Shown here one piece after another: positions 32,238 through 42,640 of a DNA stretch of 64,000 nucleotides. Under the pieces are notes generated by a model that saw only the letters and a program-made list of their open reading frames with translations, was not told the origin of the DNA and searched no databases. The position numbers were made by a program, and so were the translations under genes. Every line of letters starts with the position of its first letter. Positions within the stretch are counted from its first letter, which is position 1. Source of the stretch: Eledone cirrhosa (lineage: Eukaryota > Mollusca > Cephalopoda > Octopoda > Eledonidae); NCBI GenBank assembly GCA_964016885.1, contig OZ024742.1, forward strand, positions 362,686,348-362,750,347, read 5' to 3'.

Positions 32238-34996
32238 TTGTTGTCCTTAAATGCTCGCAGTTTATGCAACAAGATACATCTGTTTGAATCCTACGTCAGA
32301 AGCATGGACCCTGACTTCATCACAGTCACAGAAACATGGGTACATTCCTTACTCTGTGATGGGGTTTTCAGCATTACTGGGTACAACCTTTTCCGCAAGG
32401 ACCGCATTAATCGCCATGGTGGTGGTGTGATGGTCTACGTTCGTTCAAACTTTTCGCTAATTCCTTGCGTTGATTTGAACGAATCACAGGAAGAAGTTTT
32501 TTTCTGTGACATACGTATGACCATGTCAACACTTCTGCCTGGTGTTGTTTATCGCCCCCCAAACTACCATCAGGACACACAGCTTTGCGATATCCTCAGA
32601 GTTGCTGCCAAGAAAACAGCCACTTATGTGTTTATTGCAGGTGACTTCAATCATCCTGAGATCGATTGGGAAACCTTTCGTTGGCCACAAGGTGCAAACG
32701 ATTTCATTGAACTAGTGCTGGACTCAAACTGGTCACAAGTAGTCACCTCTCCAACAAGAGGTGACAACACTTTGGACCTGATCTTCACCACTACTCCTGA
32801 AGTGGTTATCAGTTGTACTACTGAGAAACCTCTAGGCGACTCTGATCATGCTATGATCATTGCCAATCTGGCACTTGAGGGCAGCAACAAAAACCAGAGC
32901 CATCTCCAATCTGCTTGCTTTGATTGGAAGAGGGCGGATTGGAACTTGTGCTGCACTGAGCTACAGCGCCCAAACTGGCATGAGATGTATAACTCTGGAG
33001 ATGTGAACACTATACTCCAGAGCATCCTAGACTCAATATGGATAGCGTGTGCAGCATCGGTGCCACGTAAGCGGAAAAATAACCACCCCAAAAGTGCAAT
33101 TTGGGAAACTTCAGCGGTCCGACTTGCCAGGAAAGAACGTCGGAACGCTGAACGGGAATATAAACTGCATAAATCAGATGCCAACAGAAAGAAGCGGAAT
33201 AAATCTTCTAACCATCTCAAGCAAGTGACAAAGAAGGCAGTGCTTGAATTTGAACAGTGCATAGCAACCAATCCTGACAGTAAGGGGTTCTGGAAATATG
33301 TTCATTCAAAGCAGAGATCTCACTCTCCAGTTGGTCCTCTTCGCAATCCCCACACAAGCCAGATCACTGACGATCCCAAAGAATGCGCAGAACTCATTGC
33401 TGAGTGATATGCAAGTATTTTTACTGTTGAAAACCAGAATGTACCATCTCCACAATCTCTAACATCAAATTCCATAACAACTATGGAATTTACACCTGCA
33501 ATGTTGCGACGTCACCTTAAGAATAAGCGTAACTATGCCTCCCTTGGTCTTGATGATGTGACATACCTGCTTCTCAAACGTGGCGGGTATTTCTTTTTGC
33601 GCCAGCTTTCTTTCTTCTTTCAATACTGTCTCAACAATGGTGCTACTCCGGAGCAGTGGAAAACTGCCAGTGTCATTCCCCTGTTCAAAAAGGGCAACCG
33701 CATGTCACCTGTCAACTATCGTCCAGTCAGTCTTACTAGCTGTATGGCCAAACTGATGGAATCCTGTGTCAGAGAAATACTTTGGAACTTCTGGAGCTCT
33801 CACAGCCTCATCCGGCCCTCACAGTTTGGATTTATCCCTAACTCCAGCTGCTGTGATCAGCTTATCGAGTTCCTTGAAGACATCACCCGGATCACTGACA
33901 GCGGCTCATGGATGGATGTTGTTTACCTTGACTTTGCTAAGGCTTTTAATTCTGTGCCACACAAAAGACTTATGGCAAAACTCTCTGCAATGGGTGTGAG
34001 GGATGATCTTTTCGACTGGTTGAAATCCTTCATTCTCAGCCGAAAAGAAGTAGTCACGGTTCTAGGACAGCATTCTTCACCATATGAGATGTCATCTGGT
34101 GTACCACAGGGATCTGTTCTTGGTCCCCTTTTGTTTGTGGCATATATTAATGACGTAGATGCCAACTTACAAAATGCCACGGTACTGAAATATGCAGATG
34201 ACTTCAAGCTGTACCTTGAAATCAAAAAACCTGATTCTGAAATTTACAACTCTTTCCTACAATCAGACCTGGACACAATGCAGCAATGGATCACAGACTG
34301 GCAACTGAAGCTGGCTGTGGACAAGTGTACCACCATGCATTTTGGAAGGAACAATCCACATACTCCCCCTACAACACTGATATCAAGAAGTCCTCTTGTG
34401 AACGTGACCTGGGCATTACTGTCAGCAGCGATTTGCGTTGGACAAAGCATGTCTCTAAGATTGTCAAGAAGGCCGAGGGTGTCTTGGCATCACTCAGCAA
34501 GATCTTTGTTAGCCGCTCTCCAGCCATCTATTTAAAACTGTATACAGCTATGGTACGACCACACTTGGAATTCGCATCATCAGTCTGGAACCCCTATCTT
34601 GCTCAGAACATTGACCTCCTGGAAACTGTTCAGAGACGTGCAACCAAGCGCATACCCTCCATCAGACACCTACCATACTCTGAACGCCTTGCATCCCTGG
34701 GCATGGATTCATTGAAGCTCCGACGTCTGGCAATGGACTTGGTGAATACCCACAAAGTTATTAACCATCTCGCCAATTGCAACCCTGAGCACCTTTTTGA
34801 TCTCCATGTGTCTAACACACGTGGACATGACTACAAAATCAGAAAACAACACAGCTCCCATGACTTTCGAAGACATTTTTTCACGCTCAGAGTTGCTGAA
34901 GCATGGAACAAACTGCCTGCGTCAGTTGTTAGCTGCCGAGACACTGCATCCTTTAAGACACTCATGCTTCCCGAAATACGCCAAAACTACACCTGA
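32238..34996 (+). pseudogene. CR1-like ORF2 (APE endonuclease and RT), one stop, one frameshift
   Basis: Endonuclease: LNARSLCNK, TETWV, VVYRPPNYH, AGDFNHPEIDW and GDSDHAMI contain the expected Asn, Glu, Tyr, Asp/Asn and Asp-His residues. A TGA at 33405-33407 lies between the domains where the family reads a residue before YASIFT (probably a Trp codon). RT: YRPVSLTS, LDFAKAFNSVPH, SGVPQGSVLGPLLF, YADDFKLY. A frameshift at about 34365-34385 moves the C-terminal part (SCERDLGITVSSDLRWTKH to the stop) to another frame. No ATG was found at the start; the frame is open upstream into the end of ORF1. Confidence 0.85.
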
Positions 34997-35158
34997 TGTA
35001 CCCCTTCCATACACATGCACACATGTGTGTATCATGACTCGTGCACTGTTCATTTTACTGATGTTTGTGAATTTCCCTATGTACTGTACATGCACTTTTT
35101 GATGAGTTGTGGTGCACCTGGGCACTGTACACAATATTTCATTATTATTATTATTATT
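34997..35158 (+). other. CR1-like 3' UTR and (ATT)n tail
   Basis: CATGACTCGTGCACTGTTCA to GCACTGTACACAATATTTC followed by six ATT units. A diverged copy lies on the other side of the Tx1-like array. Confidence 0.8.
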
Positions 35159-35750
35159 CGTACTTGGGGAAACTCTAGGCGTCGACGAAAATCAACTAGC
35201 CAATCTCTTCGGAAGAACTTTCGGGCCAGGGCCTATGGACAACTTCCAGAAATCTCTGGCCTGGCAGTGCTACCGAGGAGCCTTGCCAGTTCGGGATAAA
35301 CTCTACAGGCATGGAGGTGCCGTCAGCCGGGCATGTCCGAGATGCGCGCAGGGCGACGAAACCGTCCTGCACGCACTCGTCCAGTGTCCGAAAATTTCTG
35401 ACTTGTGGGTTTATGTCGAACACCTGCTGTCGCGTTTAGGACGGATCCAGCTATCATCTGAGTCCATCGTGAGGATTGCCCCGCCCTCCTCCTTTAGCCG
35501 GGAAGGGCAGGCAGTTTTTATCTGTCTGGTGACCATGGCGAAAGAGATAGTATGGTGGACACGTTTGAAAGGGCTGAAGACGAGCACTTACCTCTTCGGT
35601 GATGCTCTGATTGACTTTTTCAAATTTCATTTGAAAAGGAAAATCAGAGTAGAGAGGGAAGTGCTCTCTTCCCAGCATTTTGTTGAAAGATGGGTGAGAG
35701 AAGCAAGAATGGCCCGAGTGAATGGGCCTACTCTGAGTATATATCTGTAA
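35159..35750 (+). pseudogene. ORF2 C-terminal fragment (zinc site, no RT)
   Basis: Last ~196 codons of ORF2, including CPRCAQGDETVLHALVQC. Three residue differences from the full copy. The frame is open upstream through the ATT repeats into the CR1 3' UTR (35109), giving a chimeric ORF with a poly-Leu stretch; there is no evidence it is used. Confidence 0.85.
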
Positions 35751-36010
35751 ATTAAAGGTGGAAAACTGGGAGAGGGCACTTGCCTTGGTGGTCAGGGTCA
35801 TTGTGGCTTTTTACTGGGCTTTCTCCACAAATGTCCCTCCGAAGTCTCCCCCCTATTGGGGAATTTTTCATTGTTATTTTCATTGTTATTTTTTGTTACA
35901 TCCTCTGTTTTTGTTTTTTACACGCAGAAATGCCCATTTGTACCGTCCTGCATTGTCCTGCACTGTCCTTAATGTCTACTTTATGTAAACCCTTGTGGTT
36001 AATAAAGAAA

Positions 36011-36012
<2 letters not shown>

Positions 36013-36045
<33 letters not shown>
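36013..36045. repeat. (ATT)n junction between truncated and full-length copies
   Basis: Eleven ATT units, 3' tail of one copy and 5' target of the next, exactly as at the left edge of the window. Confidence 0.95.
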
Positions 36046-36258
36046 GAATGCCATGGTTGACGGAGGCTCGGCTCTGTAAGGTATAGTAATTTTTAACCGT
36101 TAAAACAATTGTAAAGTGTTTAAAACTTGAACCAAATTGTTGATAAAGACACCCCCCTCCTCGTGAGAGGGGTCTTTCTGTCCGTTATTTGGCCCTTCGG
36201 GGTTAAATAACCAGTTATTGGGGTTGTGTACCCAAAATTTCATTTTAAACAAAAAAAC
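36046..36258 (+). promoter_or_regulatory. LINE 5' UTR, presumed internal promoter
   Basis: Same leader as in copy B with a few substitutions. The strict common start in all copies suggests that full-length reverse transcription stops at the transcript start. Confidence 0.5.
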
Positions 36259-38355
36259 ATGGCTACGAAAAAGAAATTTCATACGTCACTCCCACTCATT
36301 CCGTCTTCTTCTTCCTCAATCATCACTACAGCAGAGAGAAGATTGTCTCTCTCCCTCCCTTCTTTAAATGTGTCTCTCTCCCTCCCTTCTCTTTCGCAAG
36401 CGACGAAAGAAAAGAAAAGTCTCGTGCAAAGCGTGCAAGGTTTCTCCACGACGACGACGACAGCGACGAAACAGGTGTGCGGGAAATACGAAAACCCAGT
36501 TCATTCGTCTGACGTCAGGAATAATAGCAGTAGCAGCCGTAATAACAACAGCAACAGTGACAATGAAAACAACAGTAGCAGCCGCAACAGCATCACCAGC
36601 AGCATAAACAACAACAGCATTAGCAGCAGCAACACCAACAACAACCACAGCAACAGCGGCGGAGGCAGTAGTCGTAGTACCTGCAGCAACAACAAAAGTA
36701 CCAGCAGCTCTGACGACAACAACAACAGCAGAGAAAAACCAATCTCATTTGCAGGTATTGCGAAAAACCTGGAAACAATCCTCATAACAAATGAGGAATT
36801 AGAGGAAGCGAAGAAGATGGTGACAAAGAACGGACACCGAGCAATCTGCAAGGCAGCGAAAAATTTTTTCGAAACCCAAGAGCACTGTACGGTCACGTAC
36901 CGTACAGTAAGTACAAAATCCCGTAGGGTGGAAAGAGCCACAGAGGCCCAAATACAAAAAGCCTTGGGGTCTGTGTGGCAGAGGAAAACGCACATCACCC
37001 GAGGCAAAAAATACGCCACCGTAGACGTACTTTTTGCCACACCCCAGGAGGCAAAGGCCCAATCAGTAGTGACCCTAAGGAGCGAGGAAATGGTGTTGGT
37101 GCCCTCCTACTGCGGGCAAAAAATTGTGAGGGTCAAACTGACCCACGTCCCCCCCGGAATGACCCCTTCTTGGCTGGCCGCGTCTGTCCTCGTCGGAATC
37201 GAGGACAAAACAACTGTACTGCAAGTACAGAAAAAAGTAAGAGAAGATTGGGTCGGCTCCTCCATTGAGATGCTAATCCAAACCAACCAGGAGTGCATCG
37301 AAGCTATCCCGGATGTGATAGACTTCGATAACGGCACTCAACTGCCCATAAGTGTTGAGGGCAAACGCCCGAAATGCTTTCGCTGTGGATCGAAGACTCA
37401 CCTCAGGGCCTTCTGCAACGAGAAGACCCTGAGAAAGGAGAAAACCCCCCTCCTCCCGAATCCGGTTCCACGGCTACCAGCAACAGGACAAGCGGCAACC
37501 AGGAACGATAGGTCCGTGGCACCCATACCCACTCCACGGAAATCAAAGACAGCAGCAGCAGTGGAAATATTAACAACAACAACAGCAATACCAAATGCAG
37601 CTGCAACAGAGACTCCAGTGCAAACATCACCAACAACAACAAGTGAAAGAGTGGAGCTGGTACCCCTCCCCGACCTTACAGAATCAGACATGGAGTGTGA
37701 GGTGGGAGAGGGATGGCAAAAGGTCTCAAGAAGGCACAAACGCAGAAGCAGCGCATCGTCGCCTTTGAAAAGGGAGGAAAGAAATGAGAAAAGGGTAAAG
37801 TCTACTGCAAAGAGACCCACAGCAGCAACACCACCAACACCATCACCACCCACACCAGCACCACCATCACCACCGGCGACAACCCCACCGCCAACAACAC
37901 CTTCAACACCACCACCACAAGCACCAACATCGCAAACACAACAACAAAACACACACACCCAGCAACAACGACAAGAAAATAGCAGAACCACACCCCACCC
38001 CCAGAAAAACAAATGCACGGCAATAAACACACACAACAAGAAACTAATGACTTACATAATTGAACACACAGACATTTCACAACAGGACTACATAATACCA
38101 GCACCAATCAAAACGCCAACTAACATAAGACTGCTAAAAATAGCACAGAAACAATACACAAACATTAAAACGAAATTCCCCAACGCAGTTGGTGATTTCA
38201 GGGACCTAGGAGGAACCATTAATCGAAGAGTATATTCAGACATTCTCTTAGAAGAGCCGACGACCAGCCGAAGGGACGATTCAACGGTCCCTTCACCAGA
38301 CGATCAAGTGAAAAGGGATGTAAAAACCATCCCTCCTCTACCAAAAATACGGTAA
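36259..38355 (+). CDS. LINE ORF1: gag-like CCHC RNA-binding protein
   Basis: About 698 residues, intact. Start ATG as in copy B. Asn/Ser-rich tract, conserved middle, zinc knuckle CFRCGSKTHLRAFC (first Cys at 37375), Pro/Thr-rich linker, conserved C-terminus. The differences from copy B noted by eye are Asp/Glu, Leu/Met, Pro/Ser and Ile/Val, mostly conservative. Ends 35 nt before ORF2. The low-complexity Asn/Ser tract is codon-repeat-like (AAC/AGC) and probably disordered; such tracts may help RNP condensation (inference). Confidence 0.93.
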   Translation: MATKKKFHTSLPLIPSSSSSIITTAERRLSLSLPSLNVSLSLPSLSQATKEKKSLVQSVQGFSTTTTTATKQVCGKYENPVHSSDVRNNSSSSRNNNSNSDNENNSSSRNSITSSINNNSISSSNTNNNHSNSGGGSSRSTCSNNKSTSSSDDNNNSREKPISFAGIAKNLETILITNEELEEAKKMVTKNGHRAICKAAKNFFETQEHCTVTYRTVSTKSRRVERATEAQIQKALGSVWQRKTHITRGKKYATVDVLFATPQEAKAQSVVTLRSEEMVLVPSYCGQKIVRVKLTHVPPGMTPSWLAASVLVGIEDKTTVLQVQKKVREDWVGSSIEMLIQTNQECIEAIPDVIDFDNGTQLPISVEGKRPKCFRCGSKTHLRAFCNEKTLRKEKTPLLPNPVPRLPATGQAATRNDRSVAPIPTPRKSKTAAAVEILTTTTAIPNAAATETPVQTSPTTTSERVELVPLPDLTESDMECEVGEGWQKVSRRHKRRSSASSPLKREERNEKRVKSTAKRPTAATPPTPSPPTPAPPSPPATTPPPTTPSTPPPQAPTSQTQQQNTHTQQQRQENSRTTPHPQKNKCTAINTHNKKLMTYIIEHTDISQQDYIIPAPIKTPTNIRLLKIAQKQYTNIKTKFPNAVGDFRDLGGTINRRVYSDILLEEPTTSRRDDSTVPSPDDQVKRDVKTIPPLPKIR

Positions 38356-38390
38356 GTGGTCTTTCCCATCTTTTCCACTCTATTTTAAAC

Positions 38391-41300
38391 ATGACCTCAC
38401 TCAGAATAGGCAGCATAAATGCGCGTGGCTTGGGGTCGTCATGGAAGCAGGGTCACCTGCTCAACGACCTCAGGTCACTAAACATAGATGTAGTGGCCAT
38501 CAGCGAGACCAGAATCTCCGAAGCACGGGCCTTCGCACCGATCTTCGGCGGCTACGATGTGTACGCATCTCCCAGCCGTCCTGGATCGGGTGGAGGAGTT
38601 GCTGTGCTTTTTCGGAGAGGTTTGGATCTCGCCATACGGGCCATCTTCCTGGACCCAGAGGGTAAGCTGGTGGTGCTGGATGTGACCAGCGGAGACGGGC
38701 AAGCTTTCAGGCTAGTGGCCGTCTATGCCCCGACAGGAGCAGGGCGGCCTGATTTCTTCCGGCGTCTGGAGACCTTTCTTGGAACGTCGCGCTCTTTAGT
38801 GTTAGTGGGCGACTGGAACGGGATCTTAGATGCACGCTGGGACTGTGTGGGATTAGCGGATAGGGGTGGAGGGTGCAAGAGCCTCACCAACCTGCTCAGG
38901 CGTTTTGAACTGTCTGACAGGTACCGATTGGATTTCCCGAATGTGCCAATGTGGACTTGGACAAACCGCATAGGGTCATCCAGATCATATCTAGATAGAG
39001 TATTTTGTAGGGAAATAGATAGGTCTAGCATAGGCTGTCCACAATTCAAGATAGTCAGCTACACGGACCACAAATTCGTGATCTGTGTGCTTGACTTAGA
39101 TAGGCTTCATAGACGAGGACCCGGCTACTGGAAGCTAAACGCGTCCTTACCAGCGCGCAAGGCCTACAGAGACCGGATTAGCGAACTAGTTAAGCGGGCG
39201 TTGACGGGGGCCATCGTCAACAACAAGTGGTGGTTTGCTCTGAAAAGAGCGATTAGAATAGAATCGATTAGGTTTAGTAAGGCTTTAGCAATAGAGAAAA
39301 ATAGAGCAGAGGGAGAACTAGTTAGAAAATTAGACGAGGCGCTTAGCAAAGGCATTGCGACCGACGTGCTTGCGGCGAAATTGGCCCTTGACCAATTCTT
39401 CAATGCAAAGCACGAAGGCTGCGTTGTCAGAGCTAGGGTGCGTGCTCTCAGACACGAGGGGACGAAAGCCGTTCAATGGGCCCGAGTGGCGGAGGCGCGT
39501 CGTGGCAACAAAGCCACGATCCGGTCTTTGGTGGACCACGACGGGCGCATGCTACTCGATCCCGGGCAAATGTGTGAAGCTTTTCAGCGACACTTCGCTC
39601 AGCTGTTCGGGGGCAGCGGGGGGCCGGGTAGAGGGATGGACTTTAGTGTCTACCTCGACGGACTGCCGCGGCTCTCGGCCACTGAGGCGAAGTGTTGCGA
39701 AAAGCCGATAACAGCCGCTGAAGTAAGGGAGGCAATGACTGGCTGCACAAGGGGTAAATCGCCTGGTTTGGATGGTCTGCCCTATGAACTTTACGTACAG
39801 ATGCCAGACTTGTTCGGAGGCCTCTTGGCGGACGTCTACTGCAACTGGCAACAGAACGGGAGAATTCCCAGTTCTGTGAGCCGAGGAGCGGTGGCACTGC
39901 TGAGAAAGGATCCGAACAAGGGGGATAACATAGACAATTTCCGGCCCATAACTCTGCTAAACACAGAGTTTAAGATTTTGGCCAAGGTGCTAGCAAAGAG
40001 GTTGGCGCTTGTCGTTGGTGGTCTGGTGGGAGAGGCGCAGACATGCGCCATTCCCGACAGATCCATCCACGACAACCTCCACCTCATGCGATACATCGTA
40101 GAGAGGGTAGCTAGGGAACCTGGCACGGGTGGGTCCTTGATCAATTTAGATCAGTCGAAAGCTTTCGATAGGGTCGACCATCGTTACCTAGCGGCAGTCC
40201 TGAGGGCGGCTGGCTTTGGGCCCGTCTTCAGAGGCTGGATCGCTGCCATGCACAGCGACATCTGCTCTGTGGTGAGAGTGAACGGTCACCTGTCGGAACC
40301 GTTCAACATCATGCGCTCGGTCCGCCAAGGATGTCCCCTCTCGTCCCTCTTGTACGTATTGACTCTCGAGCCATTACTGCACAAACTGGAGACGTTGAGG
40401 GGAGTCCCGCGCGAACTAGGATGCGGAAGATCCGTGTCAGCATATGCGGACGATGTCACCGTAGTGGTGTCGAACGCCAAACACATCGAGGCGATCGGCA
40501 CTACACTAAGAGAATACGAAGCGGTGACAGGAGCAATGATCAACCAGGAAAAGTCAGTGGGCCTGCAGCTCGGCACCTGGAGAGGCAGGTCCATGCCGTC
40601 CAACAGCGTCGTCGGGCGCTGGACGGACGGACCGGTTAAATTGCTAGGGGTCTGGTTCGGTCCGGACCTCCAGACGGACAAAAACTGGGACGAGGTGACG
40701 AGCAGGGTGGCTTCTCTCACCCAGAAATGGGCGGAGAGGAAGCTATCCCTGAAAGGTCGAGCGGAGGTGGCTAACGCGTACATCGCGTCTGTCATCTGCT
40801 ACCGCCTAACCGTCGTACCTTGTCCTAAGCCTCGCCTGACTGCGCTGGAGCGTTTGCTCTTTCGCTTTTTGTGGAAGGGACGTGCTCCGATGGTCAGGCG
40901 GTCCATCTGTTGTCAACACCCGCTACGTGGAGGGCTGGGCATGCCGTGGCTGATGATGCGCAGGCACGCGCTCAGGCTACGACATCTCCACCTCTTCCTC
41001 GACGGTGATCAGGTGTGGTCGCCGTTTGCTAGACGCGTTTTTCCCCAGCTCGTTTCCTTGACGGAGCTGCAGTCCTGGGTCAAGCGAAGACCGAGAGGGA
41101 GCGCCTGGAGACTGGAATGTCTTCAGGCGCTCACAGCCCTCGACCAATCGGGCAATGTGATCGGTGGAAACTCCACCTCGGCGTTCTATAGAGGATTAGT
41201 GGAAGGGAAGAGCGACGACGTACTTGGGGAAACTCTAGGCGTCGACGAAAATCAACTAGCCAATCTCTTCGGAAGAACTTTCGGGCCAGGGCCTATGGAC

Positions 41301-41810
41301 AACTTCCAGAAATCTCTGGCCTGGCAGTGCTACCGAGGAGCCTTGCCAGTTCGGGATAAACTCTACAGGCATGGAGGTGCCGTCAGCCGGGCATGTCCGA
41401 GATGCGCGCAGGGCGACGAAACCGTCCTGCACGCACTCGTCCAGTGTCCGAAAATTGCTGACTTGTGGGTTTATGTCGAACACCTGCTGTCGCGTTTAGG
41501 ACGGATCCAGCTATCATCTGAGTCTATCGTGAGGATTGCCCCGCCCTCCTCCTTTAGCCGGGAAGGGCAGGCAGTTTTTATCTGTCTGGTGGCCATGGCG
41601 AAAGAGATAGTATGGTGGACACGTTTGAAAGGGCTGAAGACGAGCACTTACCTCTTCGGTGATGCTCTGATTGACTTTTTCAAATTTCATTTGAAAAGGA
41701 AAATCAGAGTAGAGAAGGAAGTGCTCTCTTCCCAGCATTTTGTTGAAAGATGGGTGAGAGAAGCAAGAATGGCCCGAGTGAATGGGCCGACTCTGAGTAT
41801 ATATCTGTAA
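38391..41810 (+). CDS. LINE ORF2: APE endonuclease and reverse transcriptase
   Basis: 1139 residues, intact, one residue different from copy B (Lys for Arg in the LSATEA segment). Endonuclease D226-H227 at 39066-39071; RT motif A Asp at 40149; YADD at 40443-40454; zinc site CPRC from 41394. The endonuclease is the part expected to choose the target; the preference for (ATT)n seen at all ends would reside there or in RNA-target pairing. The long thumb and C-terminal region (about 770-1139) has no motif I can name besides the zinc site. Confidence 0.95.
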   Translation: MTSLRIGSINARGLGSSWKQGHLLNDLRSLNIDVVAISETRISEARAFAPIFGGYDVYASPSRPGSGGGVAVLFRRGLDLAIRAIFLDPEGKLVVLDVTSGDGQAFRLVAVYAPTGAGRPDFFRRLETFLGTSRSLVLVGDWNGILDARWDCVGLADRGGGCKSLTNLLRRFELSDRYRLDFPNVPMWTWTNRIGSSRSYLDRVFCREIDRSSIGCPQFKIVSYTDHKFVICVLDLDRLHRRGPGYWKLNASLPARKAYRDRISELVKRALTGAIVNNKWWFALKRAIRIESIRFSKALAIEKNRAEGELVRKLDEALSKGIATDVLAAKLALDQFFNAKHEGCVVRARVRALRHEGTKAVQWARVAEARRGNKATIRSLVDHDGRMLLDPGQMCEAFQRHFAQLFGGSGGPGRGMDFSVYLDGLPRLSATEAKCCEKPITAAEVREAMTGCTRGKSPGLDGLPYELYVQMPDLFGGLLADVYCNWQQNGRIPSSVSRGAVALLRKDPNKGDNIDNFRPITLLNTEFKILAKVLAKRLALVVGGLVGEAQTCAIPDRSIHDNLHLMRYIVERVAREPGTGGSLINLDQSKAFDRVDHRYLAAVLRAAGFGPVFRGWIAAMHSDICSVVRVNGHLSEPFNIMRSVRQGCPLSSLLYVLTLEPLLHKLETLRGVPRELGCGRSVSAYADDVTVVVSNAKHIEAIGTTLREYEAVTGAMINQEKSVGLQLGTWRGRSMPSNSVVGRWTDGPVKLLGVWFGPDLQTDKNWDEVTSRVASLTQKWAERKLSLKGRAEVANAYIASVICYRLTVVPCPKPRLTALERLLFRFLWKGRAPMVRRSICCQHPLRGGLGMPWLMMRRHALRLRHLHLFLDGDQVWSPFARRVFPQLVSLTELQSWVKRRPRGSAWRLECLQALTALDQSGNVIGGNSTSAFYRGLVEGKSDDVLGETLGVDENQLANLFGRTFGPGPMDNFQKSLAWQCYRGALPVRDKLYRHGGAVSRACPRCAQGDETVLHALVQCPKIADLWVYVEHLLSRLGRIQLSSESIVRIAPPSSFSREGQAVFICLVAMAKEIVWWTRLKGLKTSTYLFGDALIDFFKFHLKRKIRVEKEVLSSQHFVERWVREARMARVNGPTLSIYL

Positions 41811-42071
41811 ACTAAAGGTGGAAAACTGGGAGAGGGCACTTGCCTTGGTGGTCAGGGTCATTGTGGCTTTTTACTGGGCTTTCTCCACAAATGTCCCTCC
41901 GAAGTCTCCCCCCTATTGGGGAATTTTTCATTGTTATTTTCATTGTTATTTTTGTTACATCCTCTATTTTTGTTTTTTTTACACGCAGAAATGCCCATTT
42001 GTACCGTCCTGCATTGTCCTGCACTGTCCTTAATGTCTACTTTATGTAAACCCTTGTGGTTAATAAAGAAA

Positions 42072-42121
<50 letters not shown>

Positions 42122-42124
<3 letters not shown>

Positions 42125-42262
42125 ATTATTATATCATGACTGATACACTGTTCATTTTCCTGACATTTGTACATTATTCTATGTACTATACATGCACCTT
42201 TGATGAGTTGTAGTGCACCTGAGCACTGTACACAATCATTTCATTATTATCATTATTATATT
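42122..42262 (+). mobile_element. Solo CR1-like 3' UTR with ATT-type tail
   Basis: CATGACTGATACACTGTTCA, GATGAGTTGTAGTGCACCTG and GCACTGTACACAATCATTTC match 35032-35140, clearly diverged. No coding part. It was either a tandem CR1 3' end before the Tx1 copies arrived or an independent short insertion. Confidence 0.8.
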
Positions 42263-42640
42263 ATAGGGCTGTATGTATATTTTAGCAAGAGTGAAAATAT
42301 TCCCGGTTACCTAAGGAAGATTAGGAACCTTTTACAATAATGTAGGTATGAAAGATCGACCTAAGTGTATATAGAAAGTGTAAATAACAAAAAAAAACAA
42401 ACTTTATTTCTATCTAAGGATGCTTGGGGGTTCCTCTATCTTAGTCTGTAATTGGGAAGGTAATAATGCCGAGATATACTCACCTGGGTCGTGAGGGGGT
42501 TTTAAGGTGATATATGACCTGTATATTCTGTGTTTAAACGAGATAACGAGTCCATCCTTTTTGTGTAACAGTTGGTCCTTTGCAAACAACATCTGGATCA
42601 TTACCTTCGAGTACAAATTGCACGGACGGCATTTTCGTGA
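42263..42640. other. Unassigned stretch, weak exon-like segment
   Basis: The minus strand has a short frame (42410-42616) with CCAG/GTGAGTATA, a good splice donor, at about 42481. Alone this is not enough to call an exon. Confidence 0.25.

Larger units (their letters stand above)
30800..35158 (+). mobile_element. CR1-like LINE, nearly complete but broken
   Basis: Plus-strand LINE with a PHD-finger ORF1, APE endonuclease, RT, a short 3' UTR and an (ATT)n tail at 35141-35158. A PHD-type finger in ORF1 is a trait of CR1/L2-type elements. The 5' boundary is uncertain. It has one frameshift in ORF1 and a stop plus a frameshift in ORF2. The tail is the landing site of the Tx1-like copies that follow. 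Confidence 0.85.
35159..36045 (+). mobile_element. 5'-truncated copy of the intact Tx1-like LINE
   Basis: Begins inside ORF2 at CGTACTTGGGG directly after the (ATT)n tail of the CR1-like LINE and ends with the 3' UTR and its own (ATT)n (36013-36045). About 99% identical to 41219-42073. 5' truncation is the normal result of incomplete reverse transcription. It is followed, head-to-tail, by the full-length copy. Confidence 0.93.
36046..42120 (+). mobile_element. Full-length Tx1-like LINE, copy C
   Basis: Complete 6.03-kb element with the same termini as copy B: GAATGCCAT at the 5' end and AAAGAAATC plus ATT units (42074-42120) at the 3' end. Both ORFs are open. It is preceded by (ATT)n from the truncated copy and followed by an ATT-type tail and a CR1-like 3' UTR piece. 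Orientation is opposite to copy B. The near-identity of the two copies shows recent activity. Confidence 0.95.

Noticed and set aside
42410..42616. Host exon with a strong donor site on the minus strand
   Set aside because: No acceptor, frame changes within the segment, and it borders a repeat; kept only as a note.
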